Shown here: positions 44,222 to 53,317 of the stretch, piece after piece
How positions within the stretch are numbered: the first letter of the stretch is position 1
Layout: every line of letters starts with the position of its first letter
Assembly: GCF_018361265.1 (NCBI RefSeq)
Contig: NZ_JAFLNH010000003.1
Span: forward strand, 508,501 to 572,500
Source: Mycobacterium sp. SM1
GTDB taxonomy: Bacteria > Actinomycetota > Actinomycetes > Mycobacteriales > Mycobacteriaceae
Direction of reading: 5' to 3'
DNA length: 64,000 nucleotides
Translations under genes and position numbers: made by a program
The notes under the pieces: generated by a model
The model's database searches: none
Told to the model about the DNA's origin: nothing
What the model saw: the letters and a program-made list of their open reading frames with translations, nothing else

Positions 44222-44243
44222 GTACAGCAACGGATACAGCAAC
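44222..44243 (+). repeat. paired arm-type repeat, left end of element B
   Basis: GTACAGCAAC (44222-44231) and ATACAGCAAC (44234-44243) are twelve bases apart. The same decamer pair in the same orientation and spacing lies at 60591-60612, just inside attR. Confidence 0.6.
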
Positions 44244-44272
44244 CCGCTCGCGTTTCCCCTCGAACAGCCGTT

Positions 44273-44335
44273 TCATAGTCCGAGCGTCCCGCTCAAGCGT
44301 TCGACCGCGGCGCGGGCCGTGTCGTCGGACGTATG
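44273..44335 (-). pseudogene. integrase remnant of element B (last 20 residues)
   Basis: On the minus strand the frame gives HTSDDTARAAVERLSGTLGL and a stop, closely matching the element A integrase ending GHTSDDAARAAVDRLSAALGI. Upstream the similarity ends in shifted frames and an IS256-family IS lies 170 bases farther. So element B once had a related integrase in the same position relative to its att site. The rest of 44167-44504 holds no intact gene. Confidence 0.75.
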
Positions 44336-44504
44336 CAATGGTGACGTCGGATATTGGAACTGTCCGAATCCCTTCCCTCCTTGTTGGGCAATGGCGAGCA
44401 CTCGGGTGCGCGTTCGGGTCGGTCAGTATCGCTCTCAGTTGTGGGCGGGTCCATTCCGGCAGGCCCATCAGGCGTGGTCGGGCCAGGGCGGTGGCGTCCC
44501 AATC

Positions 44505-45968
44505 GCGGTGTAAAAGTTCGGGCATAGATTCCGCTCACTTGCGATTGTGATTTTATGCGATGGCGCCGACAGCATCGGCCGGCGCCGCTCCGGTTTCGGC
44601 GCGTACTTCCGAATTTCGTTGCGGCAGTTGGGTCGGTGGGTCATGCAACGACCTTCGCAGGTCCTGTAGTAGCCGTAGCTCGGCCGGTGTCATGGTGAAC
44701 CCGCGCCAGCCGGCCGAGGCGCGGTCGAGCACGGCCCACACCAGCTTCAGGCAGGAGTGCTCGCCGGGCAGTCGGCCGATGACCTTGACTCGGCGGCGGG
44801 TCTCCCCGAAGGTGCGCTCGATGAAATTGGAGTGGCGCACCCGGGCCCAGTGCTCCCGTGGGAACCGCAGGTAGACCGTCAGCGAGTCACGGTCATCAAG
44901 AAGACACCGCACCGCCGCCGGATACGAGTCGCGCCAACGCTTGGCGAACGCGTCGATCCTGTTGTGCACGTAGGTGACCGCGTCGCGGCCAGGCGCGATG
45001 TTCTCGGGCACATCGAAGATCGCCCAGTAGTCGGCCTTCACCTCGGCTTGGGCGTTTTTGGGCACTTTGGCAAGGATGTTTCTGGCGCGATGCACCAGAC
45101 ACCGCTGGCGCAGCGCGGCACCCATGGTGCGCTCCACCGCGCCGATCAACCCCGGTGCGCCGTCGCTGATCACCAGCAGCGGGCAGGCCAGCCCGCGCTC
45201 GCCGAGCCCGGTCAAAAACCCCTCCCAGGCATCCCCGGACTCGCTCGCGGCGGCCTCCAGCCCGACGAACACCGGTTTGCCGTCGGTGTCGATGCCCCAC
45301 GCGGCCAGCACCGGCTCGGCCGAGGCGTTGGCGTGGTACGTGAAATGGCTGCCGTCCAAAAACAGGTAGTCCAGCTCCACCTCGTCGAGGCGCCGACGGC
45401 TCCAGGACTCGAACTGGGTCTTGATGTCTTCGCAGACCCGCGACACCGTCGACTTCGACACCGCCGCGCCCTCGCCGAGCGCCTCGACCAAGGTGGCCTC
45501 CACGTCGCGGGTCGACAACCCGCGCACGAACCCGGCGATCACCAGCGACTCCAGCGCGTTGGTCTTGGTCACCCCCGTGCCGAACAACTGGCTGGCGAAC
45601 CGCTCGGTGGTGCCGCGCACCTTCGGCCGCTGCAGCGTGATCGGGCCGGCGGTCGTTTTGACCGTGGTCGGGCAATACCCGTTACGCATCCCAGCCCGCG
45701 GATCCTCGCTGGTAGCGGCCCGCTGGTAGCGATCCCGGCCCAAAAACGCGCTCACCTCGGCCTCCAACGCGCACTGCAGCAGTAGCTGCGCGCCCAACTG
45801 GGCCACCCGCTCGACTGCACGCGACAAATCCTCACCACCGGCGAACACCCCATCAATCTCTGCCTGCAACCGCTGCGCAGGCGATATCCTCGTCGACACG
45901 GACGTAGGCTCCTTTCCTCAGACTTCCCCGTCTTGGAGGGAACCTACGTCCGAACCCTTTTACACCGC
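44505..45968 (-). mobile_element. IS256-family insertion sequence
   Basis: About 1464 bp with inverted ends GCGGTGTAAAAGTTCGG (44505) and GCGGTGTAAAAGGGTTCGG (inverted at 45968), typical for IS256-type ends of actinobacteria. One transposase fills it. I see no target duplication at the edges. Confidence 0.85.
44553..45899 (-). CDS. IS256-family transposase
   Basis: A 448-residue DDE transposase: EAEVSAFLGRDRYQRA near the N terminus, catalytic Asp residues in DYLFLDGSHF and VISDGAPGLIGAVER, the QRCLVHRARNILAKVP block, and Glu in NFIERTFGETRRRVKVIGRL. It appears intact, so the element may be active. Confidence 0.93.
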   Translation of the reverse strand: MSTRISPAQRLQAEIDGVFAGGEDLSRAVERVAQLGAQLLLQCALEAEVSAFLGRDRYQRAATSEDPRAGMRNGYCPTTVKTTAGPITLQRPKVRGTTERFASQLFGTGVTKTNALESLVIAGFVRGLSTRDVEATLVEALGEGAAVSKSTVSRVCEDIKTQFESWSRRRLDEVELDYLFLDGSHFTYHANASAEPVLAAWGIDTDGKPVFVGLEAAASESGDAWEGFLTGLGERGLACPLLVISDGAPGLIGAVERTMGAALRQRCLVHRARNILAKVPKNAQAEVKADYWAIFDVPENIAPGRDAVTYVHNRIDAFAKRWRDSYPAAVRCLLDDRDSLTVYLRFPREHWARVRHSNFIERTFGETRRRVKVIGRLPGEHSCLKLVWAVLDRASAGWRGFTMTPAELRLLQDLRRSLHDPPTQLPQRNSEVRAETGAAPADAVGAIA

Positions 45969-46069
45969 CGCAGGGACACGACCGCCAGGGCGACCAGCGT
46001 GATTTCATGACTTGTCCGTTCTAGCGAGATCCATTCGGGCGGGTTGTGCTGCACGATGCTATGCCTCAA

Positions 46070-46115
46070 ACCCTAACGCTTGACGTTAGTATCGTCTCGC
46101 GTTAGGTTTGGTGTT
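46070..46115 (+). promoter_or_regulatory. higBA promoter and operator, probable leaderless start
   Basis: TTGACG (46080-46085) and TAGGTT (46103-46108) are 17 bases apart, placing transcription start at about 46115-46116, exactly at the GTG of higB. CTAACG(CTTGA)CGTTAG at 46073-46089 is an inverted repeat overlapping the -35 box, and a further GCGTTAG half-site covers the -10 box. This fits autorepression by HigA. Confidence 0.65.
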
Positions 46116-46397
46116 GTGATCCGGTCGTTCCGCGACAGCGCCACGGAAGCGGTGTGGGACTTGCGCTACACCAAGCGGATCGGCCGCAACCTCGCCAAGA
46201 GGGCGCGGGAAAAGATGCAGCTGATCGACGCGGCTGGCAGCATCGACGACCTGCGCGTTCCGCCAGGCAACCGGCTAGAGAAGCTGTCCGGCGACCGCGA
46301 TGGCCAATACAGCGTCCGCGTCAACGACCAATGGCGCATCTGCTTCGCGTGGACGAACGGCGGCGCAGATGACGTCGAACTGACCGACTACCACTGA
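46116..46397 (+). CDS. higB: HigB-like toxin (RelE superfamily)
   Basis: A 93-residue protein of the plasmid-maintenance killer type: VIRSFRDSATEAVWDLRYTK at the start, RVPPGNRLEKLSGDRDGQYS and WRICFAWTNGGADDVELTDY at the end, matching RelE/HigB mRNA interferases that cut translated mRNA on the ribosome. GTG 46116 gives the family-like start; HigA follows after seven bases. Confidence 0.92.
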   Translation: MIRSFRDSATEAVWDLRYTKRIGRNLAKRAREKMQLIDAAGSIDDLRVPPGNRLEKLSGDRDGQYSVRVNDQWRICFAWTNGGADDVELTDYH

Positions 46398-46404
46398 AGG
46401 AGGG

Positions 46405-46707
46405 ATGACGATGGCCGACTTTCTGCCGACACACCCGGGCGAGATCCTGTTGCGCGAGTTCATGGAGCCGCTGGGTATCAGCCAGTACGCGCTCGCGAAG
46501 GCGATCGGTGTTCCGCTGCCGCGGATCAACCAGATTGTTCACGGGCAGCGCAGCATCACGGCTGACACAGGGCTGCGGTTGTCGCGGGCGTTCGGGCTTA
46601 CCGATGCGTTCTGGGTCAACATGCAGGCCCGCTACGACCTCGACCTGGCGCGCGTCGAACTCGGCGACGAACTCGAGCACATCCATAAGGTCGCGGCAAA
46701 GGCGTAA
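46405..46707 (+). CDS. higA: HigA-like antitoxin (XRE family)
   Basis: A 100-residue helix-turn-helix protein: HPGEILLREFMEPLGISQYA, then LPRINQIVHGQRSITADTGL and FGLTDAFWVNMQARYDLDLA, the usual HigA/VapI pattern. It neutralises HigB and represses the operon, probably at the CTAACG half-sites upstream. A GGAGG site lies before the first ATG. Confidence 0.93.
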   Translation: MTMADFLPTHPGEILLREFMEPLGISQYALAKAIGVPLPRINQIVHGQRSITADTGLRLSRAFGLTDAFWVNMQARYDLDLARVELGDELEHIHKVAAKA

Positions 46708-46713
46708 CAGCGC

Positions 46714-47262
46714 CTAGCCACGAGGTGCGCCAAGTGCGATGTTTCCTGACGCTATCGGATCGGTTTCGTAAACCCGTCCGCCGCTTTCGACCCGGACGGT
46801 AATCCGTTGCGGCTTCCCGTTGATCGATCTGGCGGCCGCCTCCAACGCATAAGCATTGTTCAACGCCGTGAAAAACGTGGCGGACGCACCCGGCGCTATA
46901 TCGCACGGGACCGTCTGCGACCCGGGCATGTTCTCGAGTGAAGTGAACGACGTCGCGCCCGGGTCGCTGCGCAGCTCCCATCTGGCGACGTGGAACGGTG
47001 CTCGCCCGGCGTTGACGACCGACACTCCGACCACGAGCGGGGATCCCGGAGGCAGCTCGGCGGCGTTGCTGGCCAGCGATTGCCGAATATCGCGACTGGC
47101 GTCAGCGGAGGCCAGTCCGCCCCGCAGGTCCAGGATGCCAATGATCGGGGTGAGGTGGGGCCGGCCGCCTTGCCACATGAAGGACACGACATTCCACGCC
47201 AACGAACCCACACCAGTGGCAGCCCCGATGACGGCTAGAACGAAGGTGGCAACGGCCATCAT
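46714..47262 (-). CDS. unknown membrane-anchored protein
   Basis: A 182-residue protein with one N-terminal hydrophobic segment (MMAVATFVLAVIGAATGVGS) and a beta-rich domain behind it (LVVGVSVVNAGRAPFHVARW; QRITVRVESGGRVYETDPIA). Starts at ATG 47262 or 47259. It is convergent with higA, six bases apart. I do not recognise the family. Confidence 0.6.
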   Translation of the reverse strand: MMAVATFVLAVIGAATGVGSLAWNVVSFMWQGGRPHLTPIIGILDLRGGLASADASRDIRQSLASNAAELPPGSPLVVGVSVVNAGRAPFHVARWELRSDPGATSFTSLENMPGSQTVPCDIAPGASATFFTALNNAYALEAAARSINGKPQRITVRVESGGRVYETDPIASGNIALGAPRG

Positions 47263-47338
47263 CGACCACCCTATCGACTGTCCGGCATGGGCCCGCGCCA
47301 GAACACTAGGCACACCCGGGACAGCCGCCGCTCAGCAA

Positions 47339-47488
47339 TCACTCCTGCGACTTCGCCCGTCGCTCGGCTTCGTCAGCCATCTCCTGCGCCTTGGCGTTGG
47401 TCATCCGCTCGCCGTTAGCCAGGTAGACGACCTCCTTGTCGAGATCGATATCGTCGGCCGGGTCAATCTCGTAGTCCTTCGGATCCAT
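47339..47488 (-). CDS. small acidic protein, possible antitoxin
   Basis: 49 residues: MDPKDYEIDPADDIDLDKEV, then VYLANGERMTNAKAQEMADE. The short acidic pattern resembles antitoxin-like proteins of mycobacterial TA pairs, but no toxin gene is adjacent; only an antitoxin remnant lies upstream. ATG 47488 or 47503 could be the start. Confidence 0.45.
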   Translation of the reverse strand: MDPKDYEIDPADDIDLDKEVVYLANGERMTNAKAQEMADEAERRAKSQE

Positions 47489-47509
47489 CGTCCCTGTCTC
47501 CATGTGGCA

Positions 47510-47624
47510 GTCCAGGACCGATCTCGATCCACCGGACCTCATCGCGGCGCAGCGGTTCGGCCGCGTAGCTGGCGGCCATCTCTGCGTAGTCCTCATCAGT
47601 GGCGCGGCGCTTGCCACCAGCTTC
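47510..47624 (-). pseudogene. antitoxin remnant
   Basis: The reading GKRRATDEDYAEMAASYAAE, then PLRRDEVRWIEIGPG, parallels the N-terminal part of the antitoxin at 43263-43565 (SRKRRFSDEDYAEMAADYEA...DEVLSVDVNP). No start codon with a binding site and no ribbon-helix-helix part is present, so this is a fragment. Confidence 0.55.
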
Positions 47625-47721
47625 ACCCGGATCCCTTGCACACCGCCCCCATGATCCTAGATACCACGATAAGCTACCCACTTCGCCCAAAAGCGGAGTC
47701 CCCGATAGGCGATCAGCCCAC

Positions 47722-47880
47722 ATGCCCAACCACCACCCATCCCGTTCCTGGCGCGGCTGCGCAATGTGCAAGCAGCACAAGCGTCGCGGCAACGGCCGAT
47801 CAAAGAAAGACCCCGCTGCAGTGAAGCGCCAGCTCGGCGCGATCCGCAGATACTCACGGCGCACCATCGACCGCGGCTAG
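47722..47880 (+). CDS. small basic Cys-pair protein
   Basis: 52 residues: MPNHHPSRSWRGCAMCKQHK, then RRGNGRSKKDPAAVKRQLGA. Small basic proteins with a CxxC and KxHKRRGNG are common in mycobacterial accessory regions. No partner is obvious and function is unknown. The following 150 bases are C-rich and hold no gene. Confidence 0.5.
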   Translation: MPNHHPSRSWRGCAMCKQHKRRGNGRSKKDPAAVKRQLGAIRRYSRRTIDRG

Positions 47881-48032
47881 CCCCCTTGCCACCCCCGCCA
47901 AAAAATCAGCACCCACCCCCCCACGCATCGACCGCCTGCCAGTCGCCGATTTTTTTACACGAGGGCAAAAATCGAGGGTGAACCCCTTCAAAAACCGGGG
48001 CTGAACCCATCTGACCTGCCACGTTGCCGCGG

Positions 48033-48293
48033 CTACCGCGCTGCGGCTGGTTGCCGTTTACGTTCGCGCGCCAGCACTGCCTTGCGGAAGCGCCCGAAGT
48101 CTGCGCGCTTGGCAAACGGCACCTGTCCGGGCGTCTCTGGCAACTTTTCCGCCTCGATGGGCCAGCGGGTACGGACCTGGGTCAGCAGTGTTGGGCAGCC
48201 GAGTGAGTGTCGGACGATCGACAATTGTGCGCGGCCGTCGATGATCATCTCGGGCATCGCGGCGCAGTGCTGGCAGGCGAACACGTCCATCAA
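48033..48293 (-). CDS. small hypothetical protein
   Basis: 85 to 86 residues: MMDVFACQHCAAMPEMIIDG, then SIVRHSLGCPTLLTQVRTRW and a basic end. A CxxC pair is followed by a further Cys, a pattern often seen in small phage proteins. Codon use is natural for the genome, but with no neighbour of known type the call rests on reading-frame quality. Confidence 0.45.
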   Translation of the reverse strand: MMDVFACQHCAAMPEMIIDGRAQLSIVRHSLGCPTLLTQVRTRWPIEAEKLPETPGQVPFAKRADFGRFRKAVLARERKRQPAAAR

Positions 48294-48469
48294 GCTGTCA
48301 GTCTGCCTCGCTACGTTCGGTATTCGCGGCTGCGACCCGCCGGATCCAATCGCTCGCGTCGGCGCGAGTGTGTCCGTGGTTGGGGCGCTTGGCTTTTACG
48401 GTTGAGCTGGCCGCGCCGGCGGCCTAACACGAGCTTGGCGGTCGGGCGTGGCCGCTCGAGCGAAAGGCG

Positions 48470-51400
48470 GTAACCGAGATTCCTGTCTTCCTAGATGTAA
48501 AAAGCCGACTTGATGTTGCGGCCGCGCAGCTGGCTGCCCGTGAAGCTGTCCAGATTTTCGCCCGCGCGGGTGAAGACATCGGCCGCGGGCTCGGTGCGTC
48601 GATGTCGAAGGCGTTCGGCGTCCTGGACGGCAGCGCGGCGCGCCGCGAGTTGCAGGCTTTCAGGCCGAGTATGCGCGGACCGCTGAGGTAGAGGAAGCCG
48701 CGGCGCGGCGGATGGTCAGCGCGATGGGCCAGGTGGAGGTCGCGCAGAAACGGCTGAACGAACTCAGCGACAAGTACGGGACGGATAGCTCCTACCCGAA
48801 ACAGCAGCAGCGTCGAGGGCGGCTGCAGCGAATGTAGCGCTTGCTGATTCGCACGCCCGGGCAGCGAAAGCGCAGCGCGACCATGTCGACGCGATGGTTG
48901 GGGCCGAAGGTGCGGCGGCGAGGCTGTCCAGCACGACCGCGACAGCGTCCGATTCGGTGACCCGCGCCGGGCAGGTGTTCAACGCTGTTGGTGCCGCATC
49001 GCTGGCAGGGTTCGGGTTCGCGTTAGTGGACACCACCAAGAAGGCTGCTGACTCCGACCTCAAAGAGGTGCTGTCCGGTCTGACAACGTCGATGAACGAC
49101 TTCAACTACAAGCCGCAGCAGGCCGCTGAGGTCATGTCGAAGATGGTCACCGCGGTCGGTCTGGCTAAGACGAACTTCCAGGAGTTCTCGGGTTCGCTGC
49201 ACGCCGTGGAGCCGATCGCCGCGGCGGCCGGTTTGAGGCTCGACGACGTCTACGGGTCGCTTGCCCAGATCACCCAGTCGGGAACCTCGGCGGAGCAGGG
49301 CGCGCAGAACATGGCGCACTCGATCTCGCAGCTGATGAAACCGACCCAGCAGATGCGTGACGAGATGGCCGCACTCGGCGTCGACGCACGCGACGTGCAA
49401 GAGCACCTCGGCGAGCGCGGCTATGCCGGCACCGTCCAGATGCTGTCCGACACGATCCGCCAGCACATGAATCCGGCGCAGCAGGTCGTCATCGACACCA
49501 TGTTCAAAAGCCAGCAGGCCACCGACGCCGCCAACCAGATGTTCAACAACCTGACGCCCGCAGCGAAGGCTGTCGCGCAGTCCATCAAAGACGGCACGCT
49601 GTCGTTCAAAGAGTTCCGCAAGTCGCGCGGCGGCCTGAGCGCTGAGGGCGCCAACCTCATTCAGCAGTGGAACAACCTGAACAACAAGGTTTCTGGCTTC
49701 TCGACCGTGCTGAAAAACGGCCAAGGCGACATTCAAACGTACGAGCAGGCGTTGGCGTTGATGACCGGCGGCCAGGAGTCGCTGCGCACCGTTTTGCAGC
49801 TGGTCGGCCCCAACGCCAAAGACACCAACGACAAGATCAAGGCCGTCAAAAACACGACCGCGGAAGCTGATGGAACGGTCAAGGGCTTTAACGAAACTCA
49901 GGAAACGCTCAACGCGAAGATGGCCGACGCCAAAGCCGCGTTCGGCGCCGCGGCGATCGAGATCGGTTCCGCGTTCGTTCCGATGATGACCAACGTCGCG
50001 AACCTCGCCAAGAACGTCGGCGACGAGTTCGCCAAACACCCCGCCGTCATGCACGCCGTCATCGATGCACTCGGACTGATGGGCACCGCGTGGCTGACAT
50101 TCAAGGCAATCAACGTCATCGAAACCCTGACCGGCATCAACCGCGGCCTGGCGACGATGGTCGCCGAGGAAGATGCCGCAGCGTCAGGAGCTGGCCGGCT
50201 CGGCACGGCGCTGTCTGGGCTGGCGAAGTTCGGCGGTTTGGCGATCGGCGCGCAGCTCGGCGGCAACGCGCTGCAGAACGCGACCGCAGGAAACAGCTTT
50301 CTGCATGGCGCATCGGTTGTCGGCACTGACGCCGCGACCGGCGCGGCGCTGGGCGCGGGAGTCGCCTCCGTCATCCCTGGCGTCGGAACCGCATCCGGCA
50401 GCGCCGCCGATCTTCCAGCCTCCCGCGCCTGGTGTGGGCCCGGCCTTCACCGACTATGTCGGTTCTGGACCGAACAACTCGCGCCTCTACACGATGCAAG
50501 GAGGTGGCCAATTCGGGTCGTTCCCAATACCGCCCGAGCTGATCCCGCACTTGCAGGGCCAGCCAGTGCCATGCGTCGCGACAACACCCGAAATGGAGAT
50601 CCTGCGAGGCGCACTGACCGGCCAAGGCGGCATCACTGGCGGACCATCCACACTGCCGGACCTGTTCGGCTTGCCGGGCGCGCCGCCAAACCGCCAGCAG
50701 CTCGATCTGAGCGATGTTCTCGGCGACAACGGATACAACGAATACGGCGGCAGCCGATCTCCGATACCGTTCCCGGCGCCCCGCCAAGGTCCACCGCGTG
50801 TAGGTGCGCCAACAATCGCGCCCACCGACGTTCCCGATCATTTCGCCACCGGCGGCCCCGTCGGCACCGACACTGTGCCCGCGTGGCTTACGCCCGGCGA
50901 AGAGGTCATGAACGTCGACGCGGTCAAGCAATTCGGGCCCGCCCTGGCGTTCATGAACGCCCAGCACTTTGCCGCCGGCGGCGCTGTGGCAGCGCAATAC
51001 TTCGCCGGCGGCAGCCGAGGCCCGATCGCCGAGGAATCCGCGGCCGCGCCGCCGCCGCTGCCGGTTAGCGCAGCGGCCAAGGGCGCGCCGGAAGACCCAG
51101 AAGGTAAACAGCAGCAGCAGCAGATTCCCGGCGGCGGTATCGGATCGTCGAGTTCCCAGTCGTCGAAGGGACTGGGCATCAGCGGAGGTGCGATCGGCGC
51201 CGCTGAAGGCGCCGCCGCCGCTGGCGCTGACTTTTTCGCGCCCGGCTCCGGTGCCGCCGTGCAGGTGCTGTCGCAGCTGGCGAACCGCACCCTCGCCTAC
51301 GCCGGCCAAGAGGCCGGCATCGCCGGAGCCAAGCCGGCGCGGCCGGTCACCGCCGGCAACACGCAACCGCCGCTGAAGAACGCGCCCGGCAGCCGCGACG

Positions 51401-51567
51401 AAGGCAAGGCGCCGCAGCACCCCGGTGTTGGGATGCAGATCAACGGAGTAACGGTGCAGGCGAACAACGTTGATCAGTTCAAGTGGTCGATGCAGCAGAT
51501 GCAGCAGATGCAGCAGCAATACAACATGGCTCGGCTGCAGGCTCCGATGAACAGGCTACCGCGGTGA
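48470..51567 (+). pseudogene. phage tail tape-measure protein gene, decayed
   Basis: The frame begins TEIPVFLDVKSRLDVAAAQL at 48473, but the expected GTG is GTA (48470-48472). It then changes frame near 48650, near 48800 and near 50400 while the protein sense continues (EEAARRM.. helices; SLAGFGFALVDTTKKAADSD; QAAEVMSKMVTAVGLAKTNF; then Gly/Pro-rich DHFATGGPVGTDTVPAWLTP to LQAPMNRLPR). Length of about 1000 residues and the helical, Ala/Gly-rich content match siphophage tape-measure proteins. No other virion gene is nearby, so this is a stranded phage fragment. Confidence 0.75.
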
Positions 51568-51590
51568 CCAGCGGGTCGCTTCGGAAAAGG

Positions 51591-53258
51591 GGCTCTTCTG
51601 ACGCTTCCGTGGGCCGGTTGTTGATGTAAGGGGCGCACGTCGTTGTGGCTTAAGGTTTCTGGCTTGTGGAAGGTCAGGAACCAAAGGAGCCAACAACGAC
51701 GTGCGCAATGTGAGGCTATGGCGTGCGCTGCTGGGTGTCGAGCAGCGCACCGTGATCGAAGACATCGAGTTCGAGGAGTTCGGGGAGGAAGACGCCGACG
51801 GCGACACGCTGGTGGTGGCGCGGGTGCGGCCGCGAAGTGGTGTTTCGCGCCGTTGTGGCCGCTGCGGTCGCAGGGCGCCCTGGTATGACCGGGGTGAGGG
51901 TCGGCGCCGGTGGCGGGGCCTGGATTGGGGCACGATGCAGGTGGTGCTGGAGGCCGATGCGCCGCGGGTGAACTGCCCCGCCCATGGGCCTACGGTGGTG
52001 GCGGTGCCGTGGGCGCGCCACCATGCCGGGCACACTTTGGCCTTTGATGACACGGTGGCCTGGCTGGCGGTGGCGTGTTCGAAAACCGCGGTGTGCGAGT
52101 TGATGCGGGTCGCCTGGCGCACCGTAGGGGCGATCGTGGCGAGGGTGTGGGCCGACACGGAGAAGAGGATCGACCGGTTTGCGGGTCTGCGTCGGATCGG
52201 CATCGATGAGATCTCCTATAAGCGTCACCATAAGTACCTCACGGTGGTGGTTGACCACGACAGCGGCCGGCTGGTGTGGGCCGCCCCGGGCCGCGACACC
52301 AAGACGCTGCGGCGGTTTTTCGACGCTCTGGGCGCCCAGCGGTGCGCGCAGATCACCCATGTGTCCGCCGATGCGGCGGAGTGGATTGCCGATGTGGTCG
52401 CCGAGCGCTGCCCGGGCGCGATCCGCTGCGCAGATCCGTTTCATGTGGTGGCCTGGGCCACCGAGGCGCTGGATGCCGAGCGGCGCCGGGCCTGGAACGA
52501 CGCGCGAGCGATCGCGCGCGGCGAGGCCAAATGGGGCCGTGGTCGGCCCAGCAGGAACACCGCGCCGCGGCCGGGTCATGAACGAGCACGGCGGCTCAAA
52601 GCCGCCCGCTATGCACTGTGGAAAAACCCCGAGGACCTCACCGAACGCCAAACCGCCAAACTGGCCTGGATCGCCAAGACCGACACCCGGCTCTACCGCG
52701 CGTACCTGCTCAAAGAGGGCCTGCGGCATGTGTTTTCGGTCAAAGGCCAGGACGGCAAAGACGCCCTCGACAAGTGGATCTCCTGGGCGCGGCGCTGCCG
52801 CATCCCGGTCTTCGTCGAGCTGGCCCGCCGCATCAAACGCCACCGCGAGGCCATCGACGCCGCCCTCGACCACGGCCTGTCCCAAGGATTGATCGAATCC
52901 ACCAACACCAAGATCCGCCTGCTCACCCGCATCGCATTCGGATTCCACAACCCCGCCGCGCTGATCGCCCTGGCCATGCTCGCCCTCGGCGGCCACCGCC
53001 CCACCCTGCCCGGCCGCGGCTAACACCCCTCCACCAGGGCACCCCTCGGGTTTCCCCTCTCAGACGTCGCCGATTCTGCGCTACCCGCTCGTCGGTGTCC
53101 ATGTCGTTCCGCCTCGCTGCGCTCGGGGGCTCCACATGGACACCTCCCACCCGGGCAGCGCTACAGGCAACTATCGCGGAAGCGAGCACAAACGAATTCA
53201 ACCATCAGATCACGGTCCCGAATCGGCCCCACCCACCCACGGATACGTCAGGAGGGCC
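51591..53258 (+). mobile_element. ISL3-family IS, copy 2
   Basis: 1668 bp from GGCTCTTCTGACGCTTCC to the inverted GGCCCTCCTGACGTATCC end. It is flanked by a perfect 8-bp duplication GGAAAAGG (51583-51590 and 53259-53266). Intact transposase. The insertion lies 23 bases behind the tape-measure stop. Confidence 0.95.
51701..53023 (+). CDS. ISL3-family transposase (copy 2)
   Basis: A 440-residue transposase. N-terminal zinc-finger-like CGRCGRRAPWYDRGEGRRRW, a helix-turn-helix region, DDE domain with Asp in LTVVVDHDSGRLVWA and ISADAAEW-type block (HVSADAAEWIADVV, RCADPFHVVAWA), and the final ESTNTKIRLLTRIAFGFHN. The same protein is encoded by copy 3. GTG or ATG near 51701 is the family start. 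Confidence 0.94.
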   Translation: MRNVRLWRALLGVEQRTVIEDIEFEEFGEEDADGDTLVVARVRPRSGVSRRCGRCGRRAPWYDRGEGRRRWRGLDWGTMQVVLEADAPRVNCPAHGPTVVAVPWARHHAGHTLAFDDTVAWLAVACSKTAVCELMRVAWRTVGAIVARVWADTEKRIDRFAGLRRIGIDEISYKRHHKYLTVVVDHDSGRLVWAAPGRDTKTLRRFFDALGAQRCAQITHVSADAAEWIADVVAERCPGAIRCADPFHVVAWATEALDAERRRAWNDARAIARGEAKWGRGRPSRNTAPRPGHERARRLKAARYALWKNPEDLTERQTAKLAWIAKTDTRLYRAYLLKEGLRHVFSVKGQDGKDALDKWISWARRCRIPVFVELARRIKRHREAIDAALDHGLSQGLIESTNTKIRLLTRIAFGFHNPAALIALAMLALGGHRPTLPGRG

Positions 53259-53317
53259 GGAAAAGGGCCCAAAATTGGGGTGCGGCGGCGACGTCGTCAG
53301 TCGTACGATGGCGTCTC

